From Paraniabella ginsengisoli (lineage in GTDB: Bacteria; Bacteroidota; Bacteroidia; Chitinophagales; Chitinophagaceae): 64,000 bases of DNA. The notes under the pieces were generated by a model, which was not told the DNA's origin, did no database searches, and was given only the letters and a program-made list of their open reading frames with translations. A program made the translations under genes and the position numbers. Where the stretch lies: positions 186,001 to 250,000 of the forward strand of contig NZ_JAKWBL010000004.1 of assembly GCF_022513635.1 (NCBI RefSeq). The letters are read 5' to 3'. Shown one piece after another: positions 47,769-57,606 of this stretch. Numbering within the stretch: position 1 is the stretch's first letter; every line of letters starts with the position of its first letter.

Positions 47769-48791
47769 TTATTGCAGCAGGTTTTGCTTAAGAATTTTAA
47801 CTACATCGTCCATATTGTAGGACAATTGCCTTGCCTCTATCTTCTTAATCAGGTTTTTTCTAAATGTTTCGCCTTTATAAATCATCATCAGCATTTCTCC
47901 AATAGCTTCACTACCAGCATTTTCTGTATAAACAATAGCGTCGCCATATAACTGATCAAGAGTTTCCGTTTTTAAAGCTATAACAGGCGTCTTTAGCCTT
48001 ACGGCTTCGGCAACGGGTATCGGAAATATTTCTTCGACGCTCACACTTATTAACGCATATGCCTCCGCGATTTTTTCGTTCAACTTATCATCATTTGTTA
48101 AAACAATATCTTCTCTGTATTTATAGTTTGATAAAAGATGCTCAGCTTCTTCCTTTTTTATGCCGTCTGCAGCGCGCAACACCACAACAAATTTCCAGCT
48201 GCTATGCAGCATTCTTTTAAAAGCAGAAAATCCTTTTAACAGTGTAACCAAGCGGTCTTTATCGAGGTTAAAATCTGCAATTATAAAATATTCCCTGTCG
48301 CTAGTTAGTTGGCTTTTAACGCTTTCAGTATCTGATAAAGAATCAAATTTGTCCAAAATTCCCTGTAGCAAAAAGCACTTCTCAACATGATCCGGGTATT
48401 TTTTTCAAATTTATTATACAGTCCGGCAGATGTAATGCCTATTACGTTTGCCAATATTATATATTTTTCATTATTAAGATCAGTTTCTGTACAAATCAAC
48501 AAAATCTGTTTCAAGGGTACAGTCGTTTTCAGCGTTTTTGTAAAACTGATAAAAGCCGATGCATTTTTTCACGCAGCCATTTATCCATTTTTTTTGACGG
48601 AATAAGCCTTTTGCAGCTGGAAATGGGGTGGCGATTATATTATCCGGCAAGGCGATTGTGGCTTTGTTTTGCGCGGGATAAATGAATTGCTCCAGAGGCA
48701 TTGTTTTAGCAAGCGCCGTAAATAAGACTTTCTCTAAATAACCGCGGTAGGTTTTAATCGAAATTTCGTCTGCATCTAATATTATCGCCAT
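47769..48791 (-). CDS. Glycosyltransferase, GT-B type (several frameshifts)
   Basis: About 340 codons in at least three frames. The first frame from ATG 48791 (MAIILDADEISIKTYRGYLE) covers the N-terminal domain to about 48590. Shifts in A runs near 48600 and 48540 lead to LKQILLICTETDLNNEKYII and LANVIGITSAGLYNKFEKNT, and another near 48380 leads to HVEKCFLLQGILDKFDSLSD. The C-terminal donor domain then reads YFIIADFNLDKDRLVTLLKG, WKFVVVLRAADGIKKEEAEH, DKLNEKIAEAYALISVSVEE and FPIPVAEAVRLKTPVIALKT, where the E-x-x-x-x-x-PVAEA-x-x-x-x-x-PVI pattern is that of GT4 enzymes. The role is unknown. Confidence 0.75.
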
Positions 48792-48793
48792 GA

Positions 48794-48824
48794 TTATGTA
48801 ATAAGCGTTTTTTCTATATCTTTG
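48794..48824 (+). promoter_or_regulatory. Candidate promoter of the DUF4290 gene
   Basis: TTATG at 48794-48798, 18 bases, TATCTTTG at 48817-48824. The -7 box agrees with TAnnTTTG; the -33 is weaker. It lies in the divergent spacer to the glycosyltransferase gene. Confidence 0.45.
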
Positions 48825-48896
48825 CCAAATAGCTGCAAAGGTATAACACCACACAAGAAGTTAGATTGCAGATACATTTATTTACCAAAAGTTTTT

Positions 48897-49586
48897 ATGG
48901 AATATAATACTACTAGAAACCACCTGGCGATGCGCGAGTATGGGCGACATGTACAGAAAATGGTGGAACACATATTGACGATCGAAGATCCGAATCGCAG
49001 ACAAAATAATACTGAGGCCGTTATTGAATTGATGGGCTTTTTGAACCCGCATTTAAAAAATGTGGAAGATTTCAGACATAAGCTTTGGGATCATTTATTT
49101 TTAATTGCCGATTTTAAGATTGATGTAGAATCGCCTTACCCCACGCCAACGCGTGAGGCACTAAAGGCAAAACCTCAACCCCTGCCTTATCCAAAACGAT
49201 CTTCTAAATTTTCACATCTTGGTAAAAACTTAGAAGACATCATTAATAAAGCTTTGGCTGAACAAGATCCTGAAAAGCGTCAGGGTTTTGCAAATGCTAT
49301 TGCTTATTATATGAAACTGGCTTACAATAACTGGCATAAAGAAGTAGTTCATGATGATGCCATACAAAGTGAATTGACCAATATAACCGATGGTCAGTTA
49401 GAGTTTACCAATACGCCCTACGTTAAAGCCTACCGTATGCAACAGGAAAATACCAAAAGCAATTACGGTAAACGCAATAATAAGTTTCAGCAGCAACGAA
49501 GCAATAACAATTCCAATAACAACAACAATAACCGCCGTAATGGAAATGGAAACGGCAATAGTAATTTTAAAAAGAAAAGATTCTAA
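48897..49586 (+). CDS. DUF4290 domain protein with Asn-rich tail
   Basis: 229 residues from ATG 48897. The frame is open further upstream but the MEYNTTRNHLAMREYGRHVQ start is the conserved one. DUF4290 covers about residues 1-175: MVEHILTIEDPNRRQNNTEA, FLNPHLKNVEDFRHKLWDHL, YPTPTREALKAKPQPLPYPK, YYMKLAYNNWHKEVVHDD. The last 40 residues are low-complexity Asn, Arg, Gly and Lys (QQQRSNNNSNNNNNNRRNGN then GNGNSNFKKKRF), a tail like those of RNA-binding proteins. The family is restricted to Bacteroidetes and is highly conserved, but its function is unknown. Confidence 0.92.
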   Translation: MEYNTTRNHLAMREYGRHVQKMVEHILTIEDPNRRQNNTEAVIELMGFLNPHLKNVEDFRHKLWDHLFLIADFKIDVESPYPTPTREALKAKPQPLPYPKRSSKFSHLGKNLEDIINKALAEQDPEKRQGFANAIAYYMKLAYNNWHKEVVHDDAIQSELTNITDGQLEFTNTPYVKAYRMQQENTKSNYGKRNNKFQQQRSNNNSNNNNNNRRNGNGNGNSNFKKKRF

Positions 49587-49589
49587 AAA

Positions 49590-49690
49590 ATTTCACACAA
49601 AGAACGCAACGAAGAAAGCAAAGAAGCAACGTTTTTTTATTTATAATTAAACTTTGTCTCTTTGCTTTTTTGTGATCGTTGCGTGAATAA
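49590..49690. terminator. Long inverted repeat between convergent genes
   Basis: TTTCACACAAAGAACGCAAC, GAAGAAAGCAAAGA is mirrored by TCTTTGCTTTTTTGTGATCG, TTGCGTGAA, with TTTTTTT stretches inside. The imperfect stem of about 30 base pairs lies between the convergent DUF4290 and TonB-receptor genes. It probably ends transcription from both sides and belongs to a dispersed Bacteroidetes repeat type. Confidence 0.6.
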
Positions 49691-49704
49691 TTCTTTTGCA
49701 AACT

Positions 49705-51645
49705 TTACTTTACCAAATTAAAGCTCAACCCTCCCTGCAACCATCTGCCTGGCATTACTGTTCCTAACAGATCACTATATGTTCTGTCAAAAATATTATC
49801 AACCTGCACAAACGCGCCTAAGCGGTTTTTAATAAAGTTGTATGATGCTCTTCCATTCAGTAAAAAATAATCTTTACTCAAAGACGCCTCAGCAAAAACG
49901 CTGCTACCATTTGTTTCCCGCGCTTTTCGGTTTTTGTAAATACCGGTTAAAGTTATCATAGCATTCCCTACATTATACACAGCACTGAAGTTGCCCAAAA
50001 ACCTTGCGCTTGAAGAAATATAAAATGATGGATTGGCCTGGCTGCTTTTGCTATAAAGCCACACCACGCCACCATTAAGCGCGAGTCTCTGTTTAGTACC
50101 AATCGGAGCAATGACCTGGACATCTGTTTCAAAACCGGTAATATCCACCGTTGCTATGTTGGTAGCAAGCGCATAATTCGTTGATGGGGTGAGGTTATCT
50201 TTCCTTGGCATTTCATCATAAGGCGTTCCGATCCAATCAATCAGGTTGCTATGAAAACGTTGAAAAAAGTGGAAGATAATTTGAATTGGGAACGATAAAA
50301 CCAATCAAATCCCGCTTCATAAGCCCAGGCAATTTCGGGTGTCAAACCGGGATTGCCAATACTGGGACCAACAAGCTTTCCTTTTTCTCTGCCGTAGTTG
50401 TTATAAAGTTCGGTAAACTCTGCCGCACGAATGGTTCTACCTCCGCTTGCCCTAAACTGAAAATCCCGGATATGATAAGAAGCATTCAATTGCGGTAATA
50501 ATTCTGCCTTATTGTTTTCAATGAACTCCGCTCTTAAAGATGGCTGCACATAAAAGCGCGAACCAATATTTTGAGAGAGACTTACAAATGGAGCTGCAAT
50601 ATTTAGCGAATGAATCCCTCTGTCGTTAGAAACGATCGCCCGGTTTTGATAGTTAAACCCGGTAATTATAGTCGTTTGTTCGCTAAGCTGTTGTTGAAAC
50701 AGTATTAACGACTGAAAAAGCTTTGATGTACTTTGATTAGCTGAACCAGAGTTATCAAACGCATACTCATCTTTCAGTTGTTTGTAGCCTGCATTCAATG
50801 TTAACTTTGATTTATTTTTTCATAATCAATTTTAATTTGATGCCACCAGCTTTTAACCTGCTCTGTTGCCGTATCTGATACATAACTGGTATAAAAATTC
50901 TGCGCAGCAAAATCCCTGTTGTCATAAGCGGTTCGGGCAGCTATATTCCAATTATCGCTAAGCTTATAATTTACCCCAGCTGAAGCTGAAGTGTTATGAA
51001 AATATCCTTTGATACCCCGTTGTTGTATTCCTGTTGAATGATTGGATAACAACCCCGCGTCAACGCTTAATTTATCAGTTTGTAAAAAGCCGCCAATGTT
51101 TGTATTTATCAGATTATACTCACCCGCCCCAACTTGTGCGTTTATTACTTTTTTATTCTTTTGATTGGAAGCATTGGCCGATTTAGTAATAATATTGATC
51201 ACACCTCCAACGGCATCTGATCCATAAATAGCAGCTGATGCACCTTTCAGCACTTCAATGCGATCAATCTGCGCAGGTGTAATAGGAATATATGTAGAAA
51301 AATGGCCGCTATTCGGGTCGTTCACTCTTAACCCATCCAAGATAACCAGCACCTGTTGGTAGGTGCCGCCGCGCATGCTTATATCGCTCTGCGATCCTTG
51401 CGGGCCGCGGCTTTGCACTCAACCCCTGGAATATATTTTAACAACTCATCTAATGAATGAACAGGTAATTTCAAAATATCTTCTCCTTTTACAATGGTGA
51501 TATTCCTACCGGTTTCCGAGGTTCTTTTTTCCGAAAGCGACGATGTTACAGTTACAGGATCAAGCGTCGTTTGTTGTGCGCTTACAGTTTGAGTGGTAAG
51601 AAAAATTTGTACTAAGCCAATCACCGAAATAAAGCCTTTCTTCAT
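49705..51645 (-). CDS. TonB-dependent receptor, BtuB-like (three frameshifts)
   Basis: Outer-membrane active importer of about 645 residues. Signal peptide (VIGLVQIFLTTQTVSAQQ), TonB-box-like TTLDPVTVTSSLSEKRTSET, plug domain with IPGVEVQSRGPQGSQSDISM, RGGTYQQVLVILDGLRVNDP, ASAAIYGSDAVGGVINIITK. The barrel ends GRWLQGGLSFNLVK. It has no carboxypeptidase-like domain, unlike SusC, and fits the cobalamin (BtuB) or similar small-ligand receptors. The frames change near 51415 (ECKAAARKDRRAI versus VEVQSRGPQ; GGGCCGCGG context), near 50815 (AAAAAA) and near 50265. No B12 riboswitch is visible upstream, so the B12 assignment is tentative. Confidence 0.85.
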
Positions 51646-51688
51646 GTCTACTTTGTTTTGATTTAATTTTTAAGATTTAAAATAAAAA

Positions 51689-51716
51689 TGGCTGACAGCA
51701 ATAACGCTATCAGCCA
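51689..51716 (-). terminator. Terminator hairpin before the BtuB-like gene
   Basis: On the minus strand TGGCTGATAGC, loop GTTATT, GCTGTCAGCCA, followed by TTTTTATTTT. Ten of eleven positions pair. It lies between the small gene 51739-52031 and the receptor, so it is either the end of the small gene or an attenuator for the receptor. Confidence 0.7.
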
Positions 51717-51738
51717 TGAATAAATATGTATATAAAAG

Positions 51739-52031
51739 TTAAAGTGCGCAGTTTTGACGCAAATACTTTTTGGTATTAAAGGTAAATTTTCCGGAAAGAG
51801 ATTTATTATGTCATCCGGAGGATCCGACATTTCTTCCTCAATTTCTTTCTGTGCTATATCAACAACAATTGTTGCTGATGTATTCTTTTGTTTTCCTAAA
51901 AATGTATCGGCAACAATGTTCTTTAAATTACCTATTGTTACATGCCTGCCAATGCTTTGAAACGCAGCATAAGACTTGCGGCTCCAACGCCGGAACCGCA
52001 AAGCTGATATCGTATGTGCCTGAGTAAACAT
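51739..52031 (-). CDS. Small conserved protein upstream of the TonB receptor
   Basis: Starts MFTQAHTISALRFRRWSRKS then YAAFQSIGRHVTIGNLKNIV. The RxRRWSRKxYAAFxSxGRxVTIG block is, as far as I recall, a signature of small Bacteroidetes proteins often encoded just before BtuB-type receptors; the function is unknown. The first frame could continue to 51663 through a hydrophobic ending (YIHIYSWLIALLLSAIFILN), but that would run through the terminator hairpin. A one-base shift near 51790 gives FTFNTKKYLRQNCAL and a stop at 51739, before the hairpin, which I prefer. About 97 residues, acidic in the second half (QKEIEEEMSDPPDD). Confidence 0.6.
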
Positions 52032-52047
52032 TTAACAGGGCGCTAAT

Positions 52048-52440
52048 TTACAGTTCTTCCATCGGATTCCAGAAAACCTTTTTGAAGTCGACTACTTTAT
52101 CATTTTTGACTTTGACACCTTCCTTTGCCAACAGCTCTTCCATTAAGGTTGGAGTTTTGAAAGCAAGCTTTCCTGATAATACACCAATGCTATTAACAAC
52201 ACGATGGGCGGGTACTTTGGGCTTTGCTTTGCCACTACCGTTCATTGCCCAACCAACAAGGCGGGCTGATTTACCTGTTCCGATACATTTTGCTATAGCG
52301 CCGTAAGATGTAACACGTCCTTTAGGAATCTGACGCGTAATTTCGAAAACCTGATCAAAAAAATTTTGATCAGTAGCTCCCGATGGGTTAATGGCTTTTA
52401 ATTTATCGGGGTTCTTTAGACGCTTTTTGTTGTCGTTCAT
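52048..52440 (-). CDS. Alkyltransferase-like protein (ATL), MGMT family
   Basis: 130 residues of the MGMT DNA-binding domain (PF01035): FFDQVFEITRQIPKGRVTSY, GAIAKCIGTGKSARLVGWAM, and PAHRVVNSIGVLSGKLAF. The alkyl-acceptor motif PCHRV is PAHRV here, so the Cys needed for direct repair is missing. ATL proteins of this kind bind O6-alkylguanine without repairing it and flag it for nucleotide excision repair. The N-terminal 25 residues are a basic extension. The start overlaps the preceding DUF5522 gene by 38 bases; MNDNKKRLKNP may begin a few codons later. It is in a likely operon with DUF5522 and trmB. Confidence 0.9.
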   Translation of the reverse strand: MNDNKKRLKNPDKLKAINPSGATDQNFFDQVFEITRQIPKGRVTSYGAIAKCIGTGKSARLVGWAMNGSGKAKPKVPAHRVVNSIGVLSGKLAFKTPTLMEELLAKEGVKVKNDKVVDFKKVFWNPMEEL

Positions 52441-52603
52441 TTAGCAATTCGGTTCTTTTGGGTTCGGGTACATTTTCATATTCATAGGCACAATGCAGGC
52501 AACCATTGCTACAGCAATATCCACGCAATAAATGATACTTTTCTGTAAGCACTACTTTCCCTTCTTTATTTACATAATAATGCTCACCCTCTATCCAGTT
52601 CAT
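52403..52603 (-). CDS. DUF5522 domain protein
   Basis: 66 residues. WIEGEHYYVNKEGKVVLTEK, YHLLRGYCCSNGCLHCAYEY fits DUF5522, a short family with a conserved CC-x3-C-x2-C group (YCCSNGCLHC) that probably binds a metal. The gene overlaps trmB upstream by 20 bases and the ATL gene downstream, so it is translationally coupled in a trmB-DUF5522-ATL operon. Function is unknown. Confidence 0.85.
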   Translation of the reverse strand: MNWIEGEHYYVNKEGKVVLTEKYHLLRGYCCSNGCLHCAYEYENVPEPKRTELLNERQQKASKEPR

Positions 52604-53291
52604 ACTTTATCGCTTCTTTTAATTGCTCATCTTTTTCAGGACTTGCTAATTGTTGTGGTAAGGTAAAACATAAATAGTGAATACGGCTACTCTGCGCAAT
52701 GTCAAGCGCTTCGTAATGTGTTTTTATTTTAAGCTCTTCAGCCCGGTCTTCAATCTTGTACAAATCGTCGATGTCTTCTATCAAATTACAATCATACATA
52801 TCAATCACTTCTTTTGTAAAGCGATATAAATCCGGACTATCCGTTTTCAAATGTATTTTGCCACCAGCTTTTATAACTTGTTTATACACTCTTAAAAAGC
52901 GTGGATGCGTTAATCTTTTTTTGCTTTTGAATAACGCAGTTGCGGATCGGGAAACGTGATCCATATTTCATCAACTTCGTCTTTAGAAAAATACTGATTA
53001 AGTTGCTCTATTTGAGCGCGCAGATAAGCCACATTATTCAACCCCTGTTGTAAAGCCTTTTTAGCGCCCACCCACAAACGGTTGCCTTTTATATCAACAC
53101 CAATAGCATTTTTTGAGGATACAATTTTCCAAGGCCCAATGCATATTCACCCTTGCCACAAGCAAGTTCTAAAACAATAGGATTATTATTATTGAAATGT
53201 TCATGCCAGCTGCCAGCAATATGTTCAGGAAACTGAAGCACATTATTGAAAGTATTTAATTCCGCAAAGCGGATCAATTTTTTTGTCCCAT
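52584..53291 (-). CDS. trmB: tRNA (guanine-N7-)-methyltransferase (frameshifted)
   Basis: Methylates G46 of tRNA with S-adenosylmethionine. Start at 53291 gives MGQK; the run of A at 53278-53284 is one short and breaks the frame before KLIRFAELNTFNNVLQFPEH. The SAM site VLELACGKGEYALGLGKLYP, then IGVDIKGNRLWVGAKKALQQ after a shift near 53110, and the catalytic EIWITFPDPQLRYSKAKKRL follow, with a further shift near 52930. The C-terminal part reads AGGKIHLKTDSPDLYRFTKE and ends YELDRG. Restored length is about 235 residues. It is the first gene of an operon with DUF5522 and ATL. Confidence 0.93.
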
Positions 53292-53299
53292 GATTTTTT

Positions 53300-53403
53300 G
53301 AGTTGACCGTTGATAGTTGACAGATAACAGTCGAAGAATTAAGTAAGTATAATATATAAGTGTATGTTGATCGCGAAAACTGTCAACTGTCATCTGCGTA
53401 CCG
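53300..53403. repeat. Intergenic repeat with GTTGACAG / CTGTCAAC arms
   Basis: GAGTTGACCGTTGATAGTTG, ACAGATAACAGTC on one side and ACTGTCAACTGTCATCTGCG, TACCGTCAACTA on the other form an imperfect inverted repeat around an AT-rich loop. GTTGACAGATGACAGTTGAT at 9594-9613 is the same unit. It may act as terminator for the trmB-distal and sixA-like genes. Confidence 0.5.
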
Positions 53404-53889
53404 TCAACTATTTTTAGGCGAATCTACTTCAACCAAAGTTTTGGGAGCATCATTAAATTGTTGCCAATCATCGCAATCAATATTAATAACCGCTACACCT
53501 GTTGTGGGTAAAGATTCAATATCAGCACCCGTAATATCGTTGGTAAAATTGGTAACACCAGGGTTATGGCCAACAATAGCAAGGGTATCAACATTTTCCC
53601 AGATTTTATTTATAGTCTCAATAAATTGTAGCGTGTCTCCAAGATATAAATTATCAAAATACTTTATACGCGTTTGCGCAACTTCATTAGCTTTTGCAAA
53701 ATACTCAGCAGTTTCTTTGGTCCTTTCAGAAGGGCTGGCAAAAATTTTATCAATCTTGTAGCCTTTATCTAATAAGTGCCTGGCCATCGACTCCGCGTTT
53801 TGATGGCCTCTTTCAGTTAGTCTTCGTTTACTATCCAGGCCATGGCTTTGTTCAGCTTTTGCATGGCGAATGATTATCAATGTCTTCAT
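53404..53889 (-). CDS. SixA-like histidine phosphatase
   Basis: 161 residues of the histidine phosphatase superfamily. Catalytic motif IIIRHAKAE (Arg8, His9), then SKRRLTERGHQNAESMARHL, FASPSERTKETAEYF with the second Arg, and the distal His in TLAIVGHNPGVTNF. The length and the RHAKAE variant are those of SixA, which removes phosphate from HPt domains of phosphorelays; a general small phosphatase role is equally possible. It is complete and monocistronic. Confidence 0.9.
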   Translation of the reverse strand: MKTLIIIRHAKAEQSHGLDSKRRLTERGHQNAESMARHLLDKGYKIDKIFASPSERTKETAEYFAKANEVAQTRIKYFDNLYLGDTLQFIETINKIWENVDTLAIVGHNPGVTNFTNDITGADIESLPTTGVAVINIDCDDWQQFNDAPKTLVEVDSPKNS

Positions 53890-54222
53890 AATAATTTAAA
53901 GTCGTAAATAGCTTTTTCAATAATGCGCAAAATTATCTATTTCAATACTTTTTATTCTAAAAATTTTAAATGACGTTTTGCAGGCGAAACGTGTAATGCC
54001 ATTTAGTCTACAAGAAAAATACAGAACGTGATTGGAATCATACTGAAAGATTTTATAAAACAAAAAGCAACCTAAAAGATTGAACTCTTTAATGTATGTG
54101 CAATCACTAATGTTTGATTGAAATCAATTTCTGCAAAAATGATTTTTCTATTCCAAATTATATTTTATATCTTCCAATACGCTTGTCCCTGTAAACTATT
54201 TTCTAAACCAAATTGCAGTCAT
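53890..54222. promoter_or_regulatory. Upstream region of the third SusC gene
   Basis: 333 bases, AT-rich, divergent between the SixA-like gene and SusC. It holds TTGATT-GA-AATCAA (54115-54128), a small perfect palindrome that could be an operator. I find no convincing -33/-7 promoter, no riboswitch and no regulator gene next to this pair. Confidence 0.35.
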
Positions 54223-57200
54223 ATGAATAAAAAATGCATGAGAAGCATAGCTGTGTGCCTATGTACTCTATTTTCCATCTACTATGCACACGCACAAACC
54301 AAACCCATTTCCGGAACCGTTACGGATGAGAAAAATGCACCGATACCTAATGTCTCTGTCGTCGTTAAAGGTGCATCATCTGGTACAACAACCAACGATG
54401 ATGGTAAATATACGATCAATGCCAAAACAGGAGATGTACTTGAATTCTCCAGCATCGGCTACCAGTCGGCCTCTTTAACTATTGATGCGTCTGGTGCGGG
54501 CAACATTGTGCTTAACCCAGATGTATCAGGCCTTACAGACGTGGTTGTTATTGGGTATGGCACTCAACGTAAAAAGGATTTGACCGGATCGGTAGCCGTG
54601 GTAGACATGAATGAATTGAAATCACAGCCTTCTTCAAGCCCGGTTGAAGCATTGCAAGGTAAGGCAACCGGAGTTCAGATTATTAATGATGGATCTCCGG
54701 GTTCAACGCCGCAAATAAGAATCAGAGGTTTTAGTACCATCAATAATAACGATCCTTTATTTGTAATTGATGGAATGCCGTATACCGGCAAATTAAGCTG
54801 GTTGAACGCTGAAGACATTGAAAACATGCAGGTATTAAAAGATGCATCAGCCTCTTCTATTTATGGATCAAGAGCAAATAATGGCGTTGTAATTATTACA
54901 ACAAAAAAGGGAAGAAAAGGGCCTCCTAAAATAAATCTTGATATTTATTATGGTACTCAAAGACCTAACAAGAATACTTTTCCCGAATATATGACGCCGA
55001 TGCAGTATGCACAAAATCTATATGCTGCTTTTCGAAACTCAGGACAAACGCCCGGACAGGAAGGTACTACAGGTCCTAACTATGGTACCGATCCCAACAA
55101 CCCTACATTACCCGAGTATTTAATCGCTGGTTCGAAAAACGGGCAAAACATAACTGCTGCAGATGCTGATCCATCCAAATACCGCTACACGCAAAACAGC
55201 AGTACTTTTTATCAGATAACAAAAGCCAACCAGGCAGGAACGAATTGGTTTAACGAAATAACCAACCCCGCTCCCATGCAAAGTTATCAGTTAACGGTTT
55301 TAGGAGGAGGAGAAAACTCAACCTACTCCTTAAGTGGCGGTTATTTTAACCAGGAAGGAACTATTAAATATACCGGATTTAAACGTTACACAATAAGAGC
55401 AAATACAAGCTTTAAAACTTTAGGCGACCGCCTGAAATTGGGGAAAATATGCAATACTCGCATATACGTGGATATGGATTTGCAACTAACCCAAATGTTG
55501 CCGGAAGCTACCAGGGAGAAGGCTCCCCAATAGGATGGGCTTACCGAATACAAACAATAATACCTGTTTACGATATAATGGGAAATTTTGGCGGTAGCCG
55601 TGGTAGCGGATTAGGAAATGCGGACAACCCACTGGCTGTACTTTACCGTGCAAAAGATAATGTGAACACAGACAATCAATTTTTCGGGAGCGCCTTTGCA
55701 GACTTAAATGTTGTAAAAGGCCTGAATCTTAAAACAGTGTACGGAGTACGCTACGATAATTATACAAGTATAAATATTGGATATCCAAATCCTGAACGCT
55801 CAGAAGGAAGTTACGATAACAACCCGTTGAATGAAGCACAGGGATATGCAACTGAATGGACATGGACGAACACTTTAACTTATAAAAATAAATTTAATGA
55901 CAAACATGATCTTACACTGTTAGCAGGTACAGAAGCTGTAGAATCACAAGGCAGAGTCGTTTCTGGAACAGGAAATAACTTTTTTATTTTTGGAGACATC
56001 AATTACTACTATCTAAGTGCCGCAAGCAAAGGGCTTTCCAGTTCGAGCAACGGGTATGTATCTTCTTTATTTTCTGTTTTTGCCAGAGCCGATTATAACT
56101 TTTATGATAAATATCTTTTGTCAGCCACCATTCGTCGTGATGGCTCATCCAACTTCGGCCCTAATAATCGCTATGGTAATTTTCCGGCAGCCAGTGCAGC
56201 CTGGAGAGTTTCTAATGAAAATTTCCTGAAAGGTGTAAGCTGGATCAATGATTTAAAACTGAGAGCAGGCTATGGCTCAACCGGAAACCAGACCATACCC
56301 TCCTTTCAATTCCTTAAAAGATATCAATCCGCTATTAACTCATCTTCGTATCCTATTGACGGAACCAGTGCAGCCAGCGGTATCTGGACGAGCAACTATG
56401 ATAATCCTGATGTAAAATGGGAGCAGTTGAAATCCTGGAACCTGGGGTTAGATTTTGCAGTTGCTTCCAACAAAATAGATGGATCTTTTGACTGGTATAG
56501 CCGCAAAACGACAGATATGCTTTATCCCGTTCCGCTGCCAGCACAAGGTGTAGGAGGTGGAGCATCTCCTTATGTAAATATCGGGTCGATGAGCAATAAA
56601 GGCTTAGAACTTACACTTAATTATCATCACAATAGTACTGCGGGAAAAGAGGCTTTTAAGTTTGATATAGGTGGTAATATTTCAAGAAATGTAAACCTTG
56701 TAACTGAACTGGCACCCACAGTAAAACAGCAACTGTATGGCGGCATCAGAAGTTTACAAACCTCTATCATAGTACCTAATCAACCTTTTGGTGCTTTCTA
56801 TGGATATAAAATAACCGGCATCTATCAAAATGCAGAAGACATTGACAACAGGCCGTCCTACGCTGATGCGAGAATTGGCGGCCCCGTTTATGCCGATATT
56901 TCAGGACCTGATGGCACACCAGATGGGGTTATTGATGCAAACGACCGAACTGTTATCGGAAGTCCACATCCAGAATTTATTTATTCGTTAAGCTTCAATA
57001 CATCTTATCGCAATTTCGACCTTTCTATGTTCTTCAACGGTTCTCAAGGCAATGATATATTTGATGTAACGAGGTATTATACTGACTTCAGCGCTTTTGA
57101 TGGTGCTGTAAGTACCCGTATGTTAGATGCATGGAGTCCAACAAATACAGAAAGTATGACTCCCTCTCCTTACAGAAACCGCCCGGCATTAGAATTACAA

Positions 57201-57470
57201 GCTAATAGTTATTATGTACAAGATGGAAGCTATTTCAGGATGAAGCTGTTACAAATAGGTTATTCGCTGCCTGTAGCTAACATTTTTAAAGACAGAATTA
57301 AAAACCTGAGAATATACGCAAGCGGCTCTAATTTATTTACGGTTACAAAATATTCGGGTCTGGACCCTGAAGTAACTCAGTTTTCAAGCGATTTTACAGC
57401 TCCGGGAGTTGACCTTGGTGTATATCCTTCATCAAGACAGTTTATAATTGGATTGAATGCTACTTTTTAA
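54223..57470 (+). CDS. SusC/RagA family TonB-linked transporter (frameshifted near 55443)
   Basis: ATG 54223 (MNKKCMRSIAVCLCTLFSIY then YAHAQT) gives a normal signal peptide; the frame is open further upstream without a better start. The carboxypeptidase-like domain (KPISGTVTDEKNAPIPNVSV), RagA signature VVVIGYGTQRKKDLTGS and plug (RIRGFSTINNNDPLFVIDGM, ASASSIYGSRANNGVVIITT) are all present. The barrel ends SSRQFIIGLNATF. The first frame ends at 55533; one base restored in GGGGAAAAT near 55443 gives GDRLKLGENMQYSHIRGYGF and joins the second half. Restored length is about 1080 residues. It pairs with the SusD gene 136 bases downstream. Confidence 0.93.
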
Positions 57471-57606
57471 ACCGCTTATTTCAATATCAACATTCAGATG
57501 AAAATGAGCTTTGAAACGATGACTATTTCCGAAACAAAGTTTAACGAGCTTCCATAAAAAACTCATCCATTCCATCTGACCTTAAAAAATAATAAAAAAT
57601 ATACAG

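Noticed and set aside
51646..52047. Cobalamin riboswitch for the BtuB-like receptor
   Set aside because: No B12-box-like conserved stretch is visible between 51646 and 51738, and only 16 bases lie between the small gene and the ATL gene.
57498..57557. 19-codon ORF (MKMSFETMTISETKFNELP) between SusC and SusD
   Set aside because: Short, no conserved features and no hairpin logic; probably chance or the relic that makes this SusC-SusD gap long.
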